From Streptomyces asiaticus (GTDB taxonomy: Bacteria > Actinomycetota > Actinomycetes > Streptomycetales > Streptomycetaceae): a stretch of 64,000 nucleotides of DNA. The notes beneath the pieces were generated by a model. That model was not told the DNA's origin, ran no database searches, and was given only the letters and a program-made list of their open reading frames with translations. Below are positions 52,430 through 58,888 of this stretch, piece by piece. The stretch is taken from NCBI RefSeq assembly GCF_018138715.1, contig NZ_JAGSHX010000006.1, positions 1,612,001 through 1,676,000 on the forward strand. The letters run 5' to 3'. The first letter of the stretch is position 1. Each line of letters starts with the position of its first letter. The position numbers were made by a program, and so were the translations under genes.

Positions 52430-54741
52430 GGCGCTCCTCCAGGATCAGGAACGAACTTTCCGCCGGGGGGAATCATCAGGGTGCCGTCCTCGACTCGAAT
52501 GACGAACTGCACGTTAGTGGTGCCATACACCTCGTTCAGCCGCCGGGCCATGTCCTTGGCTTGCAGATCCGCCAGAGTGCCCTTGGTGTCGAGCACGAAC
52601 GTCTGCACATCGGCATGTGAAAGAGTCAGCTGGTCTATGTTCGCGAAAATCGCTTTCATTAGCTTCTTGGGGTTCGTGAGGGTCTTGAACTGGTATCCGT
52701 AGGCCGTACCCCTGTGATCGTAGGCCAGTACGTCCAGATCCGCCCCATCCTCCATCCAGTCGCCGGGCTTGATCTCAAAGCCGTCTTTCCCCTTGGCCTC
52801 GAATTTGATGTCGTCGATCCCGCTGGCGTGCAGCCGGTTGGCGAGGCGGACTTGGTCAATCCCACCCTTCATGTCCTCCTTGGCGAAATTGGAGAGCAAA
52901 GTGTCGAAGCCGTAGGAGTGCTTGAACCGGCCGGAGGCGATAGTGTCGGCGATCTCCTGGCCCTGTGGATGCCTGGCGAGGTTGTCCAGCAGCTTTCCCC
53001 GGTCGTTGGACTTGACTGACGTACCACGCAGCTGTTCGCGGATCAGCCGCTCCGTCTCGCCTCCGCGCTCGAACGGTCGGGGCTCCTCGGCGGGAAGCCC
53101 GTCGTGGCCACCTGGACCGCCCGGGTCATGGGGCCCACCGGGGTCGCCCGGACCGCCCGGGTCGTGGGGGCCGCCAGGACCACCACCGCCGCCCGGGCCG
53201 TCACCGCCACCCCCGCCGCCCGGGGCGGCGGGGTCGTGGGTGGGGGTGCCGGTGTCGTGGGTGGTGGGGTGGGAGCCGCCGCTCGTGGTGGGCGTGTGCT
53301 TCTCCGGCGGGTCGTTCGGTGGGTCGTTCGGCGGGTCCTTCGGGCCGTCGTCGCTCGCGCGGGGGCCCAGGTCGTCCGGGGCGCGGCCCACCTCGTGGCC
53401 GGGTGCGCCCACATGGGCGAGCTCCCGCTGCCGGGCGCGCCGGGCCGTGTCCAGCGCCTGCCGGTCGGCGGCGGACGGCTCGTGCACCGGGTGGTGCACG
53501 GTGCCGTCGGGGAGTTCGAGAGCGCCGTTCTTGTGCAGGACGCTGCCGTCGGGCAGCTTGACCGAGCCGTCCGGGCGGAAGACCGTGTCGTCCGGAAGTT
53601 TGAGTGAGCCGTCCGGCAGCTGCACACCGCTGCCGGCGCGCAGGTTCTTCAGATGGCTCACCAGGTCGCCGACCTTGAGCTTGGACAGTCCGATGCCCGC
53701 GCCCTTGAAGACGTAGGTCATCGGGTCCACGACCTTGCCGACCTTCCCCGCCACGCTGAGCGTCCGCGCGACGGCGCCCGACTTGGCGGCGGACCCCGCG
53801 CCGTCCGTGGCGATGGCCGTGAGCACGTTGAAGGTGACTCCGCCCGCCGCTCGGGCCGGGTTCTTGCCCCACTCATCCCATGCCACCATCGCCTTACCGG
53901 CGTTGATCATGGTGTGTTTGGTGCTCTTGAGAAACCCCGGCAACATGGAGTCCGGCGTCATGTACCAGCCCGGCAGCAGCGTGTTCAGCGAGAGGCCCAC
54001 GGCCAGCTTGCCGAGGTTCGCCCAGGAGTTCTTGAAGGCGTCCCAGCCGTCGACCCCGACCATGGTGCCCAGACCCCGGATGGTCCCCCAGACGCCGTCG
54101 ACGATGAAGCCGTCCCAGACGAAGCTCTTGATCCAGTGGCCGAACTCGTACCAGTGGTGTGTCTCCGACTCCTGAGTGCCCCAGGGCGTCTTTTCCGCGT
54201 GCTGGAAGACGTCGGCCGTGTAGCCGTACATCCCTGGCTTGTGGGACCCGTCGTCGACCACCCAGTGGGTGCCGCCGACAAGAGCACTGATCTTGTTGGC
54301 GCAGCTCCGCTCGGCAGCCTCGAACGCGGCCGTGGCCGCGCCCACATCGGCGATCAGGTCATTGTTGTGCTGGACCTTGTCCCCGTCGTCCTTCCAGTCG
54401 TCGTCGCCTCCGTTCTCCCTGATGAACTCGGCGGCCTCCGCCCTGAGCCGCTTGAGCCGCTCGACGATGGGCCGCACCTCGGCGGCGTATGCGCTCAGGG
54501 CGTCGCTGACGGCCTCCAGCTTGGTCGCGAACCCGTCGGCCTTCTCCTTGACCGGCCTGGTGGTCGCGAACAGCTGCTCGGCCTCGGGCGCCGTGTAGTA
54601 CGCCGACAGGCCCTGGAACTGGTCGTGGACCCCCTGGCCGGTCTTGCGGACGTGTCCGGCGTCCGTCTTCAGCGCCGGCGCGTCCTTCTCCAACTGCTCC
54701 AGGTTTCCCGTGAATTCGGGAATGCCATCCAGACTGATCAT
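52426..54741 (-). CDS. Polymorphic toxin exported by the type VII system, C-terminal nuclease-like domain
   Basis: 771 residues. Residues ~1-110 are a helical WXG/LXG-like secretion domain (GLSAYYTAPEAEQLFATT, DALSAYAAEVRPIVERLKRLRAEA). The ~150-370 part is a pre-toxin region. Residues ~374-417 carry PDG repeats (LPDGSLKLPDDTVFRPDG...), and ~457-560 a Pro/Gly/Asp/His-rich spacer. The C-terminal ~200 residues form the toxin: Glu656, Asp668 and Asp670 in ADLDVLAYD, then YQFK with Gln684 and Lys686. That D...QxK order fits PD-(D/E)xK nucleases, so DNA cleavage is proposed; no exact family is recognised. The next gene overlaps the stop and is the immunity candidate. Confidence 0.72.
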   Translation of the reverse strand: MISLDGIPEFTGNLEQLEKDAPALKTDAGHVRKTGQGVHDQFQGLSAYYTAPEAEQLFATTRPVKEKADGFATKLEAVSDALSAYAAEVRPIVERLKRLRAEAAEFIRENGGDDDWKDDGDKVQHNNDLIADVGAATAAFEAAERSCANKISALVGGTHWVVDDGSHKPGMYGYTADVFQHAEKTPWGTQESETHHWYEFGHWIKSFVWDGFIVDGVWGTIRGLGTMVGVDGWDAFKNSWANLGKLAVGLSLNTLLPGWYMTPDSMLPGFLKSTKHTMINAGKAMVAWDEWGKNPARAAGGVTFNVLTAIATDGAGSAAKSGAVARTLSVAGKVGKVVDPMTYVFKGAGIGLSKLKVGDLVSHLKNLRAGSGVQLPDGSLKLPDDTVFRPDGSVKLPDGSVLHKNGALELPDGTVHHPVHEPSAADRQALDTARRARQRELAHVGAPGHEVGRAPDDLGPRASDDGPKDPPNDPPNDPPEKHTPTTSGGSHPTTHDTGTPTHDPAAPGGGGGGDGPGGGGGPGGPHDPGGPGDPGGPHDPGGPGGHDGLPAEEPRPFERGGETERLIREQLRGTSVKSNDRGKLLDNLARHPQGQEIADTIASGRFKHSYGFDTLLSNFAKEDMKGGIDQVRLANRLHASGIDDIKFEAKGKDGFEIKPGDWMEDGADLDVLAYDHRGTAYGYQFKTLTNPKKLMKAIFANIDQLTLSHADVQTFVLDTKGTLADLQAKDMARRLNEVYGTTNVQFVIRVEDGTLMIPPGGKFVPDPGGAP

Positions 54742-55139
54742 TTCGGACCGGCCCGATGGTGCTTACCCGGAGGGTTCAGATCGGGTGCTTTCAACGCCTC
54801 GCGCTGGGTGTGCGCCGCCATGGCGAGGTCGCCCCCGACGTACTCTTTGGTGGCGGTCGCCGCACCCTTGATCGACTTTCCGGAGCGGGCGGCGATGTAC
54901 TTGATGTCGTTCTCTGTCTTCTGCTCGAACTCGACCAGTGCGGCGGCCACGGGCCCGCCCTCGGGCTTGGGCCCGCACCCCATGCTCAGCGTGCCCGCCG
55001 ACTTCGCGGCACTCAGCAGGTGCTTGCCGTACGACTTCGCCTGGCCCTCGATGTCGTCGGCCACACGTCCGGTCTTGAGAAGGACACCGCGCACCCCACT
55101 GGTGTCGATGTCCCAGCCGTCCTCAGGCTTTCCCACCAC
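54738..55139 (-). CDS. Small type VII-associated protein (DUF6507-like)
   Basis: 133 residues; GTG start (GAAAGGGGG upstream), with the stop overlapping the toxin start (ATGA). Mainly helical. It resembles small Streptomyces proteins I recall as DUF6507 (GWDIDTSGVRGVLLKTG start). Near the C-terminus, KEYVGGDLA has the Y-xxx-D spacing of the type VII export signal. It may be an exported partner or chaperone pairing with the toxin's N-terminal domain, as small proteins upstream of LXG toxins do (inference). Confidence 0.6.
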   Translation of the reverse strand: MVGKPEDGWDIDTSGVRGVLLKTGRVADDIEGQAKSYGKHLLSAAKSAGTLSMGCGPKPEGGPVAAALVEFEQKTENDIKYIAARSGKSIKGAATATKEYVGGDLAMAAHTQREALKAPDLNPPGKHHRAGPK

Positions 55140-55180
55140 GTCCCCCTTTCAGCCTCAACGGCGCGCGGTGTCGCGCAAGT

Positions 55181-55489
55181 TCAGCCGATGGCGTCCACCG
55201 CGGCCTTGGCCCTGGACAGCGTCTGCTGGGCGGTCCCGTCGTTCTTCTCCAGAGTGGACTTCACCAGCTGGATGATCTGCCGCACCTCGGCGGCGGACTT
55301 GTTCCACCGCGCTTCCTTGCCGTGGTACTCGTCGGCCACACCGTCGGCGGTGAAGTCCGCCATCGCCGCCTTCACCGCCCGGTCCCGATCGGTGAGCACC
55401 CGCTCCAGCTGCCCGATCACCAGGCCGAGGCTCCCCTGCACCTCACCCGACGCCCCCGTGTCGTAGCTGCGCCGATCCTGATTCCCCAT
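55181..55489 (-). CDS. WXG100-like small protein A
   Basis: 102 residues, predicted two long helices: LGLVIGQLERVLTDRDRAVKAAMADF and KEARWNKSAAEVRQIIQLVKSTLEK. The turn carries YHG where WXG100 proteins carry W-x-G, with a following Trp in RWNK. Length and location beside a second such protein and upstream of EccC/EccD support a type VII substrate or helper. No signal peptide, as expected for the family. Confidence 0.65.
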   Translation of the reverse strand: MGNQDRRSYDTGASGEVQGSLGLVIGQLERVLTDRDRAVKAAMADFTADGVADEYHGKEARWNKSAAEVRQIIQLVKSTLEKNDGTAQQTLSRAKAAVDAIG

Positions 55490-55510
55490 TGCTCGTCACC
55501 CCCGCCGTGT

Positions 55511-55843
55511 TCACCGGCCGTTGAAACGGGCCGCGTCGAAATTGGCCGCGGCCATGGTCTGCCGCGCGTTGTCCGCCGACTCCACGTCACCGCTGCCGAA
55601 TGCCTTGTCCATCCCGGACTGGCCGCCCAGGATGTCCCGCAGTGAGCCGTTGAGCGCCGCGGTGATCTCGTCCGCGTTCTGCTTGAACTGGTCGAACGCC
55701 GCCTTGCCCGCGCCGTTGAAACGGCCTTCCAGCGGCTGCGCCGCGGCGATCAGCTGGCGGATGAGCGCCCCCAGGTCATCACTCGATCCGGATGTCTGGG
55801 AGGTCAGCGTTGACAGCGTGGAACTGCCCATGTCGAACTTCAC
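55511..55843 (-). CDS. WXG100-like small protein B
   Basis: 110 residues; GTG start with a G-rich ribosome site. Two helices flank FNG in LEGRFNGAGKAAFDQFKQNADEI, the position of the W-x-G turn, with the conserved later aromatic (F-DQF). It is 21 bases upstream of the protein A gene, so the pair may form the heterodimer typical of EsxA/EsxB. It is the first gene of the minus-strand operon; its promoter must lie in 55844-56037. Confidence 0.65.
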   Translation of the reverse strand: MKFDMGSSTLSTLTSQTSGSSDDLGALIRQLIAAAQPLEGRFNGAGKAAFDQFKQNADEITAALNGSLRDILGGQSGMDKAFGSGDVESADNARQTMAAANFDAARFNGR

Positions 55844-56037
55844 GAACCCACCCCCGTTGGGTAGTCGCCATGGTTCCGTCGAGCGGGCCCCGCATCGGAA
55901 GCCCGACCCATCTCAGTATGGCCCCGGGCACCGACAGTCCCACCACCGCTCTGTAACAGCCGGTCACCCAACCCGTAACAGGACCGGCGGCGGCGCACCG
56001 CCACGATCGCCGATCCGCGCCACTACGATCGCCCCTC

Positions 56038-56319
56038 ATGGAGATAGCGGCGTACATCGCGATCATGGCCCTCATACTTCAGTATCCGCTGCTGGAGTCG
56101 AGGATTCAGAAGATCCAGCGCAGGGCGGACCGTATCGAGCGCAAGCTGGATCTGATCCTCGGCCATCTGGACATCCAGGTGGCGGAGCCCGGCTTGGAGC
56201 GGGTGATGGACCTGGTGCGGCAGGGCAAGAAGATCGAGGCCATCAAGGTCTACCGGGAGCTCACCGACGCCGGTCTGAAGGAGGCCAAGGACGCGGTCGA
56301 GCGCATGGAGGTGGCTTGA
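56038..56319 (+). CDS. Ribosomal L7/L12 C-terminal-domain-like protein
   Basis: 93 residues. A hydrophobic N-terminal segment (IAAYIAIMALILQYPLL) may anchor it. A charged helix (QKIQRRADRIERKLDLILGHL) leads to a domain matching the L7/L12 C-terminal fold: LERVMDLVRQGKKIEAIKVYRELTDAGLKEAKDAVERM. It lacks the N-terminal dimerisation domain of true bL12, so it is not a ribosomal stalk protein. Such standalone proteins are common in Streptomyces and their role is unknown. It is divergent from the type VII operon. Confidence 0.8.
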   Translation: MEIAAYIAIMALILQYPLLESRIQKIQRRADRIERKLDLILGHLDIQVAEPGLERVMDLVRQGKKIEAIKVYRELTDAGLKEAKDAVERMEVA

Positions 56320-56352
56320 GGGTCGCGGCGCCGGGCGGACCGGCGGATCGGG

Positions 56353-57030
56353 TCAGGGGCGCTCGCGGTCGTGGTAGGTGCGGCGGGTGTGTTCGGTGTG
56401 GGCGCGCATGACGGCCGTGGCGCCGTGTTCGTCGCCGGCGGCGATGGCCGCGATCAGCTCGCGGTGCTCGATCCAGGACTGCTTGCCGCGCTGGCGGGCG
56501 ACCGGGGTGTAGTACCAGCGGACCCTGCGGTCCACCTGGGCGGCCAGTTCGGACAGGACCACGTTTCCGGCGAGCTCCATCACCTTGGCGTGGAATTCGG
56601 CATTGGCCGCGACCGCGCCGTCCACATCGTCGTCCAGGACCGCGCGCTCGCCCTTCGCGCACAGGTCCTCCAGGGCGGCGACGCCGGTCTCGTCGGCCCC
56701 GGCGGCGGCCAGCCGGGCGGCCTCGGCCTCGAGGAGCGTGCGCACCGTGAGGAGCTGATCGGCCTCCTCCTCGGTGGGCTCGTGGACGAACGCGCCCTGG
56801 GCGGGCCGCAGATCGACCCAGCCCTCGGTGTTGAGCCGCTGGAGGGCCTCGCGCACGGGCTGGCGGGAGACGCCGAGATGGCCGGCGAGCTCGCTCTCCA
56901 CGAGGTGCTGGCCGGGGCGGAGGGCGCGGGTGGTGATGAGTTCGAGCAGCGCCTCGTAGACGCGCTCGCGGAGTGGCCCGGGCCGCTCCAGCTTCGGCAC
57001 CGCGCCCTGCGGTAGTCCCCTGGACGGCAT
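56353..57030 (-). CDS. GntR/FCD-family transcriptional regulator (probable oxalate/formate regulator)
   Basis: 225 residues. The winged helix at ~17-80 reads GPLRERVYEALLELITTRALRPGQHLVESELAGHLGVSRQPVREALQRLNTEGWV (given in pieces). The FCD ligand domain at ~90-215 has the metal/ligand pattern: a Glu/Asp and His in ANAEFHAKVM, HRELIAAIAAGD and RAHTEHTRRTY. FCD proteins sense small organic acids and bind TTGTATACAA-like operators. It is divergent from an OFA gene, with a TTGTCTACAG site between, and similar sites precede oxc and fdh. It is the best candidate regulator of the oxalate and formate genes in this window. Confidence 0.87.
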   Translation of the reverse strand: MPSRGLPQGAVPKLERPGPLRERVYEALLELITTRALRPGQHLVESELAGHLGVSRQPVREALQRLNTEGWVDLRPAQGAFVHEPTEEEADQLLTVRTLLEAEAARLAAAGADETGVAALEDLCAKGERAVLDDDVDGAVAANAEFHAKVMELAGNVVLSELAAQVDRRVRWYYTPVARQRGKQSWIEHRELIAAIAAGDEHGATAVMRAHTEHTRRTYHDRERP

Positions 57031-57072
57031 CGCGCCCCCTCTGGCTCGCTGTTCACCGGATGTCCGGATTCA

Positions 57073-57102
57073 CCGTATGCGTGAATTGGTTATTGTCTAC
57101 AG
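57073..57102. promoter_or_regulatory. Candidate operator between the GntR and OFA genes
   Basis: TTGTCTACAG at 57093-57102 matches the TTGNNTACAG pattern; a weaker opposite half, CCGTATGC, sits at 57073-57080. The site is 63 bases from the GntR start and 87 from the OFA start, so it could control both. Confidence 0.55.
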
Positions 57103-57188
57103 TTTACCCAACCTGTCCACGCCGCCGACACATCCCAGGTGCCTTGACGTCTAGTCATCGACTCGTTGAATCCTTAAAGTCCGGGCAC

Positions 57189-58577
57189 ATGCCCACCAAT
57201 GATCGTCTCGGCCCGCTCAGCCGCTCGCGCACCCTGGCCCCACCGGGCTGGAGCCGCTGGCTGGTGCCGCCCGCCGCCCTGTCCGTCCATCTCTCGATCG
57301 GCCAGGCCTACGCGTGGAGCGTGTTCAAGCCGCCCCTGGAGTCCTCGATGGACCTCTCGGGCACGGCCAGCGCGCTCCCCTTCCAGCTGGGCATCGTGAT
57401 GCTCGGCCTGTCCGCCGCCTTCGGCGGCACGCTCGTGGAGCGCAACGGCCCGCGCTGGGCGATGTTCGTCTCCCTCGTCTGCTTCTCCTCCGGCTTCCTC
57501 GTCGCCGCCCTCGGCGCCGCCACCAGCCAGTACTGGCTGGTGGTCCTCGGCTACGGCTTCATCGGCGGGATCGGTCTCGGCATCGGCTACATCTCCCCCG
57601 TCTCCACGCTGATGAAGTGGTTCCCCGACCGGCCCGGCATGGCCACCGGCATCGCCATCATGGGCTTCGGCGGCGGAGCGTTGATCGCGTCTCCCTGGTC
57701 CAGCAAGCTGCTGGAGCACTTCGGCACCGACAACGGCGGCATCGCCGCCACCTTCCTGGTCCACGGCGTGACCTACGCGGTGTTCATGACCCTCGGCGTA
57801 CTGCTGGTACGCGTACCGCCCGAGGGCTGGCGGCCGGCCGGCTGGGAACCGCCGCAGGAGCAGGGGCACATGATCAGCGCGGCCGACGTCTCCGCGCGCA
57901 ACGCCATCCGCACCCCGCAGTTCTGGTTCCTGTGGGTGGTGCTGTGCATGAACGTGACGGCGGGCATCGGCATCCTGGAGAAGGCCGCGCCCATGATCGG
58001 CGACTATTTCAAGGACACCGACACCCCCGTGTCCGCCACCGCGGCAGCCGGTTTCGTCGCCCTGCTGTCGGCGGCCAACATGGCCGGGCGGCTGCTGTGG
58101 TCGTCCACCTCCGACCTCATCGGGCGCAAGAACATGTACCGGGTCTACCTGGGCGTGGGCGCGCTGATGTATCTGGCCATCTCACAGCTCGGGGACTCCT
58201 CCAAGCCGCTGTTCGTGGTGTGCGCCCTGGTGATCCTCTCCTTCTACGGCGGCGGCTTCTCGACCGTTCCGGCGTATCTGAAGGACCTGTTCGGCACCTA
58301 TCAGGTGGGCGCGATCCACGGCCGGCTGCTCACCGCGTGGTCGGTGGCCGGGGTCCTCGGCCCGTACATCGTCAACAAGGTGGCCGACCACCAGGAGGAG
58401 GCGGGGAAGACCGGCCCCGGGCTGTACTCGCTCTCGCTCACCATCATGATCGTGCTGCTGGTCGTCGGCTTCGTCGCCAACGAGCTGATACGGCCGGTCC
58501 ACCCGCGCTTCCATGAACCGGCCCCCGCGGCGGCCGAGTCCGAGGCGGCCCCCGCCGAGAAGGGAGGGGACCGATGA
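57189..58577 (+). CDS. OFA-family oxalate/formate antiporter (second copy)
   Basis: 462 residues. Twelve membrane segments; typical OFA text: LSVHLSIGQAYAWSVFKPPLE, LGYGFIGGIGLGIGYISPVSTLMKWFPDRPGMATGIAIMGFGGGALI. In the second half, ANMAGRLLWSSTSDLIGRKNMYR and YLKDLFGTYQVGAIHGRLLTAWSVAG. Where the first OFA has Lys in YSGKLV, this one has Arg in HGRLL, so the two may differ in substrate or direction of transport. It is divergent from the GntR gene and followed by an overlapping 40-residue membrane protein. Likely exports formate or exchanges it for oxalate (inference). Confidence 0.88.
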   Translation: MPTNDRLGPLSRSRTLAPPGWSRWLVPPAALSVHLSIGQAYAWSVFKPPLESSMDLSGTASALPFQLGIVMLGLSAAFGGTLVERNGPRWAMFVSLVCFSSGFLVAALGAATSQYWLVVLGYGFIGGIGLGIGYISPVSTLMKWFPDRPGMATGIAIMGFGGGALIASPWSSKLLEHFGTDNGGIAATFLVHGVTYAVFMTLGVLLVRVPPEGWRPAGWEPPQEQGHMISAADVSARNAIRTPQFWFLWVVLCMNVTAGIGILEKAAPMIGDYFKDTDTPVSATAAAGFVALLSAANMAGRLLWSSTSDLIGRKNMYRVYLGVGALMYLAISQLGDSSKPLFVVCALVILSFYGGGFSTVPAYLKDLFGTYQVGAIHGRLLTAWSVAGVLGPYIVNKVADHQEEAGKTGPGLYSLSLTIMIVLLVVGFVANELIRPVHPRFHEPAPAAAESEAAPAEKGGDR

Positions 58578-58696
58578 CCGAGCCCACCAAAGACCGCACG
58601 GCGCTGACCGTGGCCGTCTGGGCCTGGGTGGTGCTGCCCTTCGGGTACGGGGTCTACGAGCTCGTCCAGAAGGCCACCCAGCTCTTCACCGGCTGA
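58574..58696 (+). CDS. MFS transporter small subunit (40 residues)
   Basis: ATG overlaps the OFA stop (ATGA). The product MTEPTKDRTALTVAVWAWVV (first 20 residues) continues with LPFGYGVYELVQKATQLFTG and has one membrane helix. Proteins of this kind accompany OFA-type transporters and are annotated as MFS small subunits; their role is unclear. It would be missed by length filters. Confidence 0.75.
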   Translation: MTEPTKDRTALTVAVWAWVVLPFGYGVYELVQKATQLFTG

Positions 58697-58798
58697 GCCC
58701 GCTCCGCCGACTGAGCTCTCCCCACGGTCCGAGGTCCCATCACCGGGAGCCCGACGGGGGGTTGAGGTGTCGTCCGACTCCTTGACCCCCTTCTCGGG

Positions 58799-58813
58799 CA
58801 TACTGTATTCAAT
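58799..58813. promoter_or_regulatory. Candidate operator upstream of the formate dehydrogenase operon
   Basis: CTGTATTCAA at 58803-58812 reads TTGAATACAG on the other strand, a TTGNNTACAG site. It overlaps ATACTGTAT, a 9-bp palindrome, and lies 77 bases before the fdh start, in the AT-rich part of a 192-bp intergenic region. Confidence 0.55.
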
Positions 58814-58888
58814 ATTCAGTCGACGATTCCCGGACGCTCGGTCCCCTCACGTCGCACCGCGCGGCGTGACCGCCGTAAGGAGCCCGTC

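Noticed and set aside
56038..56319. A true ribosomal protein bL12 gene
   Set aside because: The N-terminal dimerisation domain and hinge are missing, a hydrophobic segment is present instead, and there is no rplJ next to it.
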